A model generated the notes under the pieces. That model was not told the DNA's origin. It did no database searches and saw only the letters and a list, made by a program, of their open reading frames with translations. From Pseudoalteromonas rubra (GTDB taxonomy: Bacteria > Pseudomonadota > Gammaproteobacteria > Enterobacterales > Alteromonadaceae), in the NCBI RefSeq assembly GCF_001482385.1, contig NZ_CP013612.1:1247024-1311023 (forward strand): a stretch of 64,000 nt of DNA, written 5' to 3'. The position numbers were made by a program, and so were the translations under genes. Numbering within the stretch: position 1 is the stretch's first letter; every line of letters begins with the position of its first letter. Positions 18,979 to 28,700 of the stretch are shown piece after piece.

Positions 18979-20421
18979 ATGAATAAACTAAACTTTGTCA
19001 GTCTGGCAGTGATCGGGGGTCTTAGTGCGCCCGCTTTGGCCCTCAATGTACAGCCTGATCCGAACAATTCCGGTGCTTATTTACTCGACCGTGCAGGCCT
19101 TCAGGCTGCCGAGTCAACGCTGACTGCTAACCCTATGTATGCGGTCTGGGCAAAAGCATTACAAACACGCAGCAATGCCATTGTTGATGCTATTGTTCCG
19201 GGTGCGGCCAGCAACCCCGATAATGTAAAACGTGTAGAGCGTGTATTTGGTCAAAGTGAGTGGGATTTTTTGACCCAAATGGCGGCACCTGAATACACCT
19301 ATACACGCTTTTTACGCGCAATTGGTAAGTTTCCTGCTTTTTGTGGTGATTACACAGACGGCCGTAATGCGGATGCTATTTGTAAAAAGTCTATAGTTAC
19401 CGCATTTGCACATTTTGCTCAGGAAACGGGTGGCCATATTTCGAAAGACAATGTGTCAGACAACCCGTTACGGCTGGAAGAGTGGCAGCAGGCGCTGGTA
19501 CATGTGCGCGAAATGGGCTGGTCAGAAGGTCAACCCGGTTACACTACAGGGTGCGGTCAAAATGACTGGCAAAACCGTCGCTGGCCCTGCGCTGATGGGC
19601 AGGGTTACTTCGGTCGTGGTGCCAAACAGCTATCTTACCACTTTAACTATGGCATGTTCTCTGAGGCAATGTTCGACGGTGACGCGACCGTATTGCTGAA
19701 TAACCCTGCTTTGGTTGCTGACTCCTGGCTAAACCTGGCTTCTGCTATTTGGTTTTTCCTGACGCCTCAGGCCCCAAAACCGGCAATGTTGCACGTGATT
19801 GACCGTACCTGGGTACCGTCTCAAACTGAGCTGAATGCCGGCATTGGTTATGGCTTTGGTACCACAATTAACGTCATCAATGGTGGTATCGAGTGTGGCG
19901 AGCATAACAGAAACAAAGGCCAGCCAGTTAATCGTATTCGCTACTGGGAGGGCTTGTCTCACTATTACAACATTCCGGTAGAAAGTGATGAGGAAAACAC
20001 CTGCTGGCAACAAACACCCTTTGGCAGTTTGAATCTGGATGGTGCCGGCGAAGTGCTTTACACCAACTGGGAGGCAAACTGGGAGTACTACGCCGATCGC
20101 CCAGGTGGATTCTCATTTGAATGTAAGCTGGTAGGTTATCAGACTGCTTACTCTGCGCTTGTTGAAGGCGATTATGAGAAATGTGTAACCAACTTCTATG
20201 GCTCACATACCGGCTGGCCGGTTGTCACTGTCGTTGACAACCTGCCGCCACCGGATGATAAACCACCGGTAGACAATGTCGCTGCGTGGGAAGCAAATAA
20301 GGTCTACTTGCAAGGCGATAAAGCCAGCTTTAACGGCAAAGTCTATGTTGCTAAGTGGTGGACTCGTGGTGACGAGCCAAACGGGACAGGCCCCTGGGAG
20401 CTAGTGCCTGCGGCACAATAA
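18979..20421 (+). CDS. Secreted GH19 chitinase with C-terminal chitin-binding module
   Basis: The 480-aa enzyme begins with a signal peptide (MNKLNFVSLAVIGGLSAPAL). The GH19 catalytic domain shows FAHFAQETGGH (candidate acid E149), GYFGRGAKQLSYHFNYGMFS, NPALVADSWLNLASAIWFF and INVINGGIECG. A proline-rich linker (NLPPPDDKPPVDN) leads to a CBM5/12 domain at about 434-478 with AAWEANKVYLQGDKASF and AKWWTRGDEPNGTGPWEL. It would hydrolyse chitin outside the cell. A GTG at 18943 is in frame, but ATG 18979, behind AAAGGATG, gives the signal peptide directly. A near-identical 3' segment reappears at 21577-21868. Confidence 0.94.
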   Translation: MNKLNFVSLAVIGGLSAPALALNVQPDPNNSGAYLLDRAGLQAAESTLTANPMYAVWAKALQTRSNAIVDAIVPGAASNPDNVKRVERVFGQSEWDFLTQMAAPEYTYTRFLRAIGKFPAFCGDYTDGRNADAICKKSIVTAFAHFAQETGGHISKDNVSDNPLRLEEWQQALVHVREMGWSEGQPGYTTGCGQNDWQNRRWPCADGQGYFGRGAKQLSYHFNYGMFSEAMFDGDATVLLNNPALVADSWLNLASAIWFFLTPQAPKPAMLHVIDRTWVPSQTELNAGIGYGFGTTINVINGGIECGEHNRNKGQPVNRIRYWEGLSHYYNIPVESDEENTCWQQTPFGSLNLDGAGEVLYTNWEANWEYYADRPGGFSFECKLVGYQTAYSALVEGDYEKCVTNFYGSHTGWPVVTVVDNLPPPDDKPPVDNVAAWEANKVYLQGDKASFNGKVYVAKWWTRGDEPNGTGPWELVPAAQ

Positions 20422-20511
20422 TGCCTGGTCGGCCTAGTATTAGATTAACTGACTGATACATTATGCAGCAAAAGACCTTGTGCTAGCCTTGGGGCTTTAG
20501 CTAATCATGAC

Positions 20512-20557
20512 TATGTATCTCAATAGATAACTCCGGTATTTTCTATTGAGATACATA
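20512..20557. repeat. Perfect 16-bp inverted repeat
   Basis: TATGTATCTCAATAGA (20512-20527) and its exact complement (20542-20557) flank a 14-nt spacer, about 90 bp past the chitinase stop. There is no T run, so terminator function is doubtful. It lies between the chitinase and the IS256 fragment, close to a RAYT-like gene. Confidence 0.75.
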
Positions 20558-20593
20558 ATGGCAACTAGAGCGAAGTTATAATCGACCCTGTAA

Positions 20594-21100
20594 CAGATTC
20601 TGTGTAACTGCCGTTTATTTAATGTGCTTTTCGAGGCGCTCCTCGAATTCAATAATAAAGCGACTCATTGCTTGACGCCAGTTTTGAATGGGCATCTTCC
20701 ATTTTTTGCTGACATCTTTGACTGCTAAGTAAACCATCTTTTTGGCTGAATCGTCGCTGGGGAAGATTTTCCGTTTTTTGATAGCCTTCCTGATAACACT
20801 GTTGAGTGATTCAATGGCGTTGGTTGTATAGATGGCTTTGCGAATATCCTCAGGGTAGTTGAACAGCGTATTGAGGTTCTGCCAGCGATTACGCCATGAT
20901 TTTGCAATTTGTGGGTACTGGTCGTCCCAGATATCGCTAAATCGCTCCAGTTCAAGCAAGGCTTCATCTTCTGTTGATGAACGGTACACCCGCTTCAAGT
21001 CTGCCGTGACTGCTTTGTAGTCTTTCCATGACACGTATTTCAATGAGTTACGCACCATGTGCACGATACATAGGGTCACGTCAGCTATCTTTAGATCACA
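20594..21100 (-). pseudogene. IS256-family transposase, C-terminal fragment
   Basis: The minus strand encodes the last part of a mutator-type (IS256) transposase: LCIVHMVRNSLKYVSWKDYK, YRSSTEDEALLELERFSDIWD, the CHHC-region-like IVHMVRN, IYTTNAIESLNSVIRKAIKK and IQNWRQAMSRFIIEFEERLE. The N-terminal two thirds, with the first catalytic aspartates, are missing. The fragment runs into unrelated sequence at about 21085-21110, where the RAYT-like gene begins in the opposite direction. Past its stop, TGTAACAGATTCTGTGTAACTGCC looks like the element's terminal region. A shorter relic of the same type is at 30605-30745. Confidence 0.88.
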
Positions 21101-21125
21101 CTCAATGGATTGAGGATAATGGACT

Positions 21126-21580
21126 ATGCCAACGGCAAGGAAGCGGCAGGTTAGCCTATCGGATACCAAATACTATCACTGCATATCCCGGTGTGTCCGC
21201 CGGGCATTTCTGTGCGGCAAAGATCGCCTCACGGGCAAGTCATATGAACATCGGCGAGACTGGGTTGAGGAAAAATTACTGACCCTTGCGAAGGTGTTTT
21301 GCATTGATGTGTGTGGCTATGCGGTTATGAGCAATCATACGCATATTGTGTTGTATGTGGATGATAAGAAAGCACAAAGGTTATCAGATAAAGCAATCGT
21401 TCTTCGCTGGCATAAACTGTTTAAAGGCAACTGGTTGACGCACAAGTTCATTAGTGGTGATGAGCTGAGCGTATCCGAATACAGCATGCTGGCAGGTGAT
21501 ATTGCTAAATTCAGGCTCCGGCTTGCGAGCATCAGCTGGTTTATGCGGGTGCTCAATGAAGATATTGCCCGCCAGTCAAT
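21126..21580 (+). pseudogene. Truncated RAYT-like Y1 transposase (IS200-type fold)
   Basis: The frame starts MPTARKRQVSLSDTKYYHCI and contains the HUH motif in YAVMSNHTHIVLYVDD, followed by VLRWHKLFKGNWLTHKF and LRLASISWFMRVLNEDIARQ. This matches the REP-associated tyrosine transposases common in Pseudoalteromonas and Shewanella. At about residue 150, exactly where the family would continue into its conserved CTGRFWEGRF-like block, the sequence switches to a chitinase gene fragment at CAGTCAATCG. The reading frame runs on out of frame for 16 codons and stops at 21629. The N-terminal half is intact and the rest is lost. Confidence 0.85.
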
Positions 21581-21886
21581 CGTATTCGCTACTGGGAGGG
21601 CTTGTCTCACTATTACAACATTCCGGTAGAAAGTGATGAGGAAAACACCTGCTGGCAACAAACACCCTTTGGCAGTTTGAATCTGGATGGTGCCGGCGAA
21701 GTGCTTTACACCAACTGGGAGGCAAACTGGGAGTACTACGCCGATCGCCCAGGTGGATTCTCATTTGAATGTAAGCTGGTAGGTTATCAGACTGCTTACT
21801 CTGCGCTTGTTGAAGGCGATTATGAGAAATGTGTGACTAACTTCTATGGCTCACATACCGGCTGGCCGCTTGTTACTGCTCATTGA
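21577..21886 (+). pseudogene. 3' fragment of a second GH19 chitinase gene
   Basis: Positions 21571-21868 repeat chitinase positions 19923-20220 with only a few changes, encoding WEGLSHYYNIPVESDEENT through NFYGSHTGWP. After that the two diverge: the copy ends PLVTAH and a stop, whereas the intact gene goes on into the linker and CBM. The tail still resembles the intact gene weakly (CTTGTTACTG against GTTGTCACTG). It may therefore be the natural end of a CBM-less paralogue rather than a simple duplication. No start or catalytic region is present. Confidence 0.85.
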
Positions 21887-22183
21887 CTTTTAGGCTTTAA
21901 CGTTACTTCGTGACTATATCATAGCCAAAGCTCATATAATTTAGGGGCTTTGGTAGCCTGAATAGAAAATCGATATTTATTCCGATAACTTTTTAACGCA
22001 AATTACTTAACCTACTTTCTGTTTTCTGGAAAATAGGCGCCCAGCCTGAATGAACTAGTTGAGTTTTTGTAGTTGCTAGCAACATTTGTATCCACTTGAT
22101 GATGATGTTGTTAACTTACAATTTATTTCATATTCCTTTTTCGGTATCATTGTACCGATAACTCTCAAAAGGACATAATAACA
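21887..22183. other. AT-rich intergenic stretch upstream of a secreted protein gene
   Basis: About 300 bases contain no recognised gene. The part nearest 22184 has TTTCGGTATCATTGTACCGATAAC, in which TCGGTA and TACCGA form a short palindrome, and then AAAGGA before the next ATG, so it probably holds the promoter of that gene. Confidence 0.4.
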
Positions 22184-22534
22184 ATGAAATTTTCTACATT
22201 TGCTATCTCCGTTTTATTCATTATTTTCGCCGGCCAGGCAGCTGCGAGCTGCGATAAGTACAGCTGTGAAGGCGTATCAAACGTTGTATTTTCTTCGGTT
22301 GTTGCCAACACCACTCAGGTAAAAGTGAAGTTCCCTCAGGGTACCAATGCCACTTTGGCGTGTAACCTGGATCAGGATGAAGCCGCGGCACTGAATAAAA
22401 CCAGCGAAAACTATCGCAATATGCAGTCTATGCTACTCACTGCTGTTGCCGCTAATCTACCTGTTAAACTCACTTTTAATCAGGCTTCTGCGAGCTGTCA
22501 AATTGATGAAGTTGAAGTGAAAGTCGTTGAATAA
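22184..22534 (+). CDS. Small secreted protein of unknown function
   Basis: The 116-aa product has a clear signal peptide (MKFSTFAISVLFIIFAGQAA, cleavage near AAAS) and a mature domain of about 93 residues. That domain has cysteines in CDKYSC, ACNLDQDE and SCQIDEVEV that may form two disulphides. It starts after CAAAAGGACATAATAACA. I do not recognise a family; similar short periplasmic proteins in Pseudoalteromonas share the pattern of a beta-rich mature domain reporting strand residues (TQVKVKFPQG, KLTFNQ). It lies alone between the transposon scrapyard and the RHS gene. Confidence 0.72.
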   Translation: MKFSTFAISVLFIIFAGQAAASCDKYSCEGVSNVVFSSVVANTTQVKVKFPQGTNATLACNLDQDEAAALNKTSENYRNMQSMLLTAVAANLPVKLTFNQASASCQIDEVEVKVVE

Positions 22535-22772
22535 CCTCTCTGGTTGACCATCAATACGGCTATACCTATCTGCTCAATTTTGAGCTCAGTATTCAGGCAT
22601 CTGAATTCTGAGACCAACACTCCGCCTGTGTTTCTATGACACTAGCAAGCATCCATGCGAGGAAAACGTTTCTTCAGGGTGGGCTAACGGCAGAGATGTA
22701 TCTTAAAACTAAAGGTGCAATTACAGACAGGTATCAACGTCAGATAAAAATAAAAAATCAAAGTGAGCAATC

Positions 22773-25700
22773 ATGTTTAAGTACAAAGGAACCCTGGCCC
22801 TGGTGCTCGGGGCTTTTAGTGTGTCGGGACAGGCCAGCCCCGTCACCCCCAGCAGCGATGTCTGGGGAGACAGTAACGGCCACCTCTATTATCAGCAGCC
22901 TGTTAAACAGGTCACCACGGCGGATGACGCCCCGGTGAGTATTCGTGTTCATAACGCCATGCCCTATGTGCGTGTGGTCGAAACGGCAAACGGATACAAG
23001 CTGGAGTATCTGTCGAAAAAAGACTTTACGGCACTGCGCAACGAACTGGATGTAGTCGGTAAGCGTCTGCGCAGCGATTTTGACGGAGATGGCCAGCCCG
23101 ACATTCTGATGCAGTCCGATCTTGGACATGAATTGCTCATTTCAAATGGCCAGGTACGTCCTTACCGTATCGGCATTGACCTGCGAGACATCGGTGCTCA
23201 GATGCAGGTACGCGATGTAAACTATGATTTTCGTAGTGACTTTGTAAACCCATCTGCTGAGCTGGTGCATTATGCCCAGGCGACGGGCCTGAGTTCAGCC
23301 ATCAACACCAATGATTATGTGGGCTCACTGCCGGCAGAGAGTAACGTATCACCCAGCGGTGAGTTTACTTATTCCATTCCCATCACCACGGGTGAATCAA
23401 CGGGTGGACTGAAGCCATCTGTTTCTCTGAGCTATGCGTCTAACCCTAACAATGGTCATGTGGGTGTGGGATTTGCCATTGGCGGACTCAGTGCCATTAC
23501 TCGCTGTGAGCAGAATATGGAAACCGACGGCAAGGCCGGTGCGGTTAACTTTGATAGCAATGACCGCTTCTGTCTGGACGGTCAGCGTCTGATTGTGAAA
23601 TCCGGTCAGACTTATGGCGCCAACAACACGGAATACCGTACGCGTCAGAATAGTGGTCAGAAAATCATTGCCCATACTTCCAGCACCAGCACAGGCCCGT
23701 ATGCCTTCACGGTAACGGATGTAGAAGGCAATAAATATACCTATGGTAAGTACAGCAGCACCTCGGATGCTTTGATTAACTCAAAGCAGGGTAAGGCATT
23801 TACCTGGGCACTGAAGCGTGTTCAGGATGCTTCGGGTAACTACTACACCTACCACTACACCAAGGTCAGCGGCAGTCTGGAGTATTACCCGACGGCGGTG
23901 AAGTATTCAGGCTATGGCACAGGCGGCACCCGCAATGAAATCCGCTTTACCTGGGAAGACCGTGTTGATAAGAACAAAGTCTCTTATCTGAAAGGGAACA
24001 AGGTTGGCCTGACCAAACGCCTGAAGCAAATCGACTCTTATTATTCAGGGAATCTGCTGCGTAAGTATAAGCTGACGTACCGCTACATCGGCACCGGCGT
24101 TACTCAAAGTGCGCTGCAAAAAGTACAGGCCTGCTCGTCGGACAACAGCTGTTTGTCACCCACTGTGTTTAACTGGAAAACACGCGGTAGCATTCGTCTG
24201 GGGTCAGACATTGGTCGTGACTACTCCAGAAACAGCCGCTATAAAGCGCACCAGTTTATGGACTTCAACGGGGATGGCCTGACCGACATCGCTTATGTGC
24301 GTAACGACCGGGGTAGCTCGTCAGATCATTTATACATGATCCCGAATACGGGCAGTGGCTTTGGCGATGAGCGTCGTTTTCATGATATTGCCACGAAAAC
24401 CTTCCGTAAAACCTGGAAAGTCATTGATTATGATAAGGATGGCAAAGATGACATCCTGTATATGAAGGGCAGTAGCCAGTACTGGCAACTGATGCGTCAT
24501 ACGTCAGCGATGAATTTCACGTTTACGCAGCTGACCGGGATCAGTAAGCCGAGCTCGGATGATAACACGCGCTTTTTAGACATAGACGCAGATGGTTACC
24601 CTGAGCTATTGCATTTTGTGGGCAACAAGCTGTCTTATCAGAAAGGCACTAAAAATGGTTTGGCCAGTGGTGCAGCAAAAGCGCTGAAGTTTAACCTGTC
24701 GGCACCGAGTGGCTCAACGGCGACTATGATGTCGTACGACAAAGAAGACAACACCTTCCAGGCGATGGACTTTAATGGGGATGGTCGTGCTGATTTCCTT
24801 GCTAAAGTGCGTGTCAGTACTTACTACGATGATGGTCCTATCTGCCGACCAGGTAGTCACTTTTGTGAAGATCCCAGAGGGATTGAGCCTGCTCCACTGG
24901 CAGCCAATGTGAAACAGGTAGGGGCCTCTTCAAGCCTGGCAGATCGATTTGGTGGTCAGGTTGAGCGCATCGGTGGTGGTACGGTTACACAGCGTAGTGA
25001 ATCAGCACCCATTACTCCGGTCGATATGCGTCAACTTAATCCGGTGAATATGGTAGGCGGCCCGGCAGCCAGTGCGCTATTACAGGCGGAGCAGCAGGCT
25101 GCGCAGGTACAGTCACTAAGCCGGGCATCTGGCCCTATTACCACTCAGGGCTATCGTAACAGTTACTACTGGAAAATCCTGGTTTCAACGGGTAATGACA
25201 CTTTCGCAGAGCTTTACTCTTTAGGCAGTACCAGCTCGTATAAAGATATTCAGGCGGTTGAACTGAATGGCGATGGTCTGGCAGATATTCTGTACCGCAA
25301 CAGTAACAATGACTGGTATGCGCGGATCAATACAGGGACAGGGTTTGCCAGTGGAATTAAGTTATTTAACTATAACAAGCCGAGCCTGAAGGTGTTTGAT
25401 ATCAATGGTGACGGGATCCCAGAGGTGTACCGGGAAGACCATGGCGACCATTTCTACTTCTACAATGGTACAGGCTTCACGTATCGTAAACTGACCTCGC
25501 ATGGCTCTAACTATGACTTTACGACCTTTATGGATGTCACCGGTGACGGTGCTGCAGACAAGCTGGTATTTCAGGGGCGTATGGGTCTTTATCAGAACTC
25601 GGATGCACCGACCAATCTGATCTCGTCGGTACGAGACGGGTTTGGTGCGTATACGACGGTGTCGTATTCGACGCTGAACAACCGTAATATCTATACGCCA

Positions 25701-28700
25701 CACAGCGATGCCCGGACTAAGAGCTGGGGTAATGGTCGTGTTACGGATATGAAGTCAGGGGCACGGGTCGTCAGTGCACTCATTAAGAATGATGACACCA
25801 TTAAGTACAAGTATCATGGTGCAAAGGCCCAGGTGGGTCGCGGCATGCTGGGCTTCCGTCAGATTGAAGTGGAAAGCGTGAATGGTGGTACTAAGATAGT
25901 CACGACCTATCGTCAGGATGGGGATTACCGGGGCAGCCCGGAGCGGGTTCAGACCTATGTGCGCTATGGTAGCGATACGTCTTCCGGTGGTGGTTCTGGT
26001 GGCGGCTCTGGCGGTGGCTCAGGTGGCGGCGGGCCTGTTGACCCGTGTGAGGTGTTTCCTGAAACCTGTAACTGTCGCTGGGAAGCGGACCGTGCCTGTG
26101 AGTTACCAAGAGTTGCACCGATAGAGACATTCAGTGCGGCAGAAGGCTTTAGTGGTGCGCTTGCGTCACCTGTTCGTTCAAACAGCGCTCAGTTTGCGAC
26201 CATGAGTACAGCTTCTGTTAACAGCAGCATCTGGCGTTTGAAATCAGATATGACCTCGAGCTATGGCCGTAAGCAGGCAACAAGCTTTGTCACTGCGAAC
26301 AGCACTAAGCCTTATCTGGTATACCCGTCCAGAACGGTTACTAAAACTTATAATACAGATGTTAGCAGTCTGACGCTCATATCAACTAAAACTAAAACGG
26401 TGTCTTCAGTAGACAGTTTCGGTAACCCAGTAAAACACAGCAGTGTGATTGATACTAAAAACGGTTACGCAAAGACGGATACAACGAACACGTATGGTTA
26501 CAGCTATCATGGTGGCCGGGTTACCAAAACGGTGGAGACCAAGCGTTATCTGAACCGTTTGAATGGCACAAATAAAGGGAACTATCAGAATACCCACACC
26601 TCAACCTTTGCCTATGACAGCAAAGGACGGTTAGTAAAGTCAACCGCAGACAACGGTGTGGTGAAAAGCTATACCCTGAACAGTTATGGTTTGATCACGA
26701 AAGAAACCGTCTCTAAGTCAGGCTTACCCACCAAGACGCTTGAAACCTACTATGACAGTACTTACCGCTTGGTGACCGGTGAGAAGAACAGCCTCGGACA
26801 TCGCAGCACCATAGGTTATGACAGCCTGGGTCGCAAGTCTTATACCCAGACGGCCAATGGTCAGCGTACTTACTATACCTACAATAAGTTAGGTCGTCTG
26901 ACGGGAGAGATTTCAACGCCCGCTGACAATACAAGTAAAACGGGCACGAAGGCGCTGAGCAGCAGTCAGAGTAAATACTGGTGCAGCAACGGTTGCGTGA
27001 GTGGCGCCGCATATTATGAGGAAAATACCTCAGAAAGCGGCCCGACGAGTCGAACTTACTACGATAAGTATGGCCGTATATTACGTGAATCAAACTTGTC
27101 GCTCAATGGCACGTACACTAATGTCGACTATGTGTACGACACGAAAGGACGTAAATACAAAGAGTCCATGCCGTACTTCAATGGTGGTACACCGCTTTGG
27201 AACGTATATAAGTATGACAAGCAAAACCGGGTTGTGCAGATCACTAAGGCTGACGGCTCCATCTGGAAAACCGAGTACAACGGCGAAAGTGTCACGACCA
27301 TTAATCCGTCAAATCAGAAGCATACTCAGCTGAAGAATGTAATGGGGCTGCTGGTCAGGGTGACGGATGCCAACAATAAGTCGGCTTACTATGAGTATGA
27401 TGAAAAGGGTAAGTCACGTCTGTTTACCGATCCCAAAGGTAACAGAATTCAGATCAGCTTTGATAAGTATGGTAACAAAACTCGGGTAATCGATCCGGAT
27501 AAAGGAACGGTCAACTATAGTTATAATGCTTATCATCAGTTGACTCGTGAGTCAGATAGCAACGGTAATGTGATCACCTATCAATATGATGTATTAGGTC
27601 GAAACACAGAGGTGCAGCGTAAGCGTGGTAGTAAGCTTGAGCATCATGTGGTACATGCTTATGACAGCGGCGCCTATGCGAAGGGTATGGTCTCAAGCAC
27701 CACAGATAAAGTGAGTGGTTTTACCGAGCGTTTTTATTACGACAGTTTTGGTCGTACTCGTGAGAAGCACACGGTGATTGACGGCAGTACCTATAAGGAA
27801 ATCTGGTCGTTCAATAATGCCGGTCAGCTATATAAAGAGACAGATGCCTCGGGCAAGTCAGTGACTTACCACTACAATGCGCACAAGCACCTGAGTTCCC
27901 TCAAAGACTTGCAGACTAACAGCGTCGTCTGGCAGGCCTCGGCGGCGGATGCCTTCGGTAACATCACCACGGAGAAGCTGGGCAGTCGCATTACCCGCAC
28001 TAAGGTGTTTGATCAGAAAACGGGCTTGCTGACCAGCCTCAAGTCAACGGGCAATGGCACGTTACAAAACTGGACCTATAACTGGAGTAACCTGGGTAAC
28101 CTGAACTATCGTCAGGACCATACGATTGGTAAGAAAGAAACGTTCGGGTATGACAGCCTGAACCGGGTTACCAGTAGTGCGATTTCAGGGGGACCGAGCA
28201 CCACCATCAACTATGATGAACTGGGTAATATCACCTATAAAACAGGTGTGGGTCATTATCATTATCAGTCGAGTCGCCCTCATGCGGTGACCAAAGTCAC
28301 GGGTGACAGAGCCAATACCTACCAGTACGATGCGGCGGGTAATATGGTGAAAGACAATGCCCGCGAGCTGGTTTACAACACGTTCCACAAGCCGGTTTAC
28401 ATCAAAAAAGATGATTATTGGATGGAGTTTGCCTACTCGGGTTCTGGTAAGCGTTATAAGCGTACAGAATTTGGTGGTGAAAAAGGTTTGCTGTTGCCTA
28501 TCCTCAACGGAGATATCAGCACCTTTATTCCAATCGCGCAGGAAACCCGCTATGTAGGTAATGTAGAGTTCGTTCGTTATGGTGGCCAGAGCACCTGGGT
28601 GAGCAAGCGCTACATTGCGGGCAAGGTACTTATTACCACAGTGAACAATCGGGCGACGACGCGCTTTATGCTGGACGACCACCTGGGTTCAACGCATGTG

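Noticed and set aside
22636..22938. 100-codon frame overlapping the start of the RHS gene
   Set aside because: It overlaps the RHS signal peptide in another frame and lacks protein-like composition.
28185..28682. 165-codon minus-strand frame inside the RHS gene
   Set aside because: It is antisense to conserved RHS repeats, with no start context or family resemblance.
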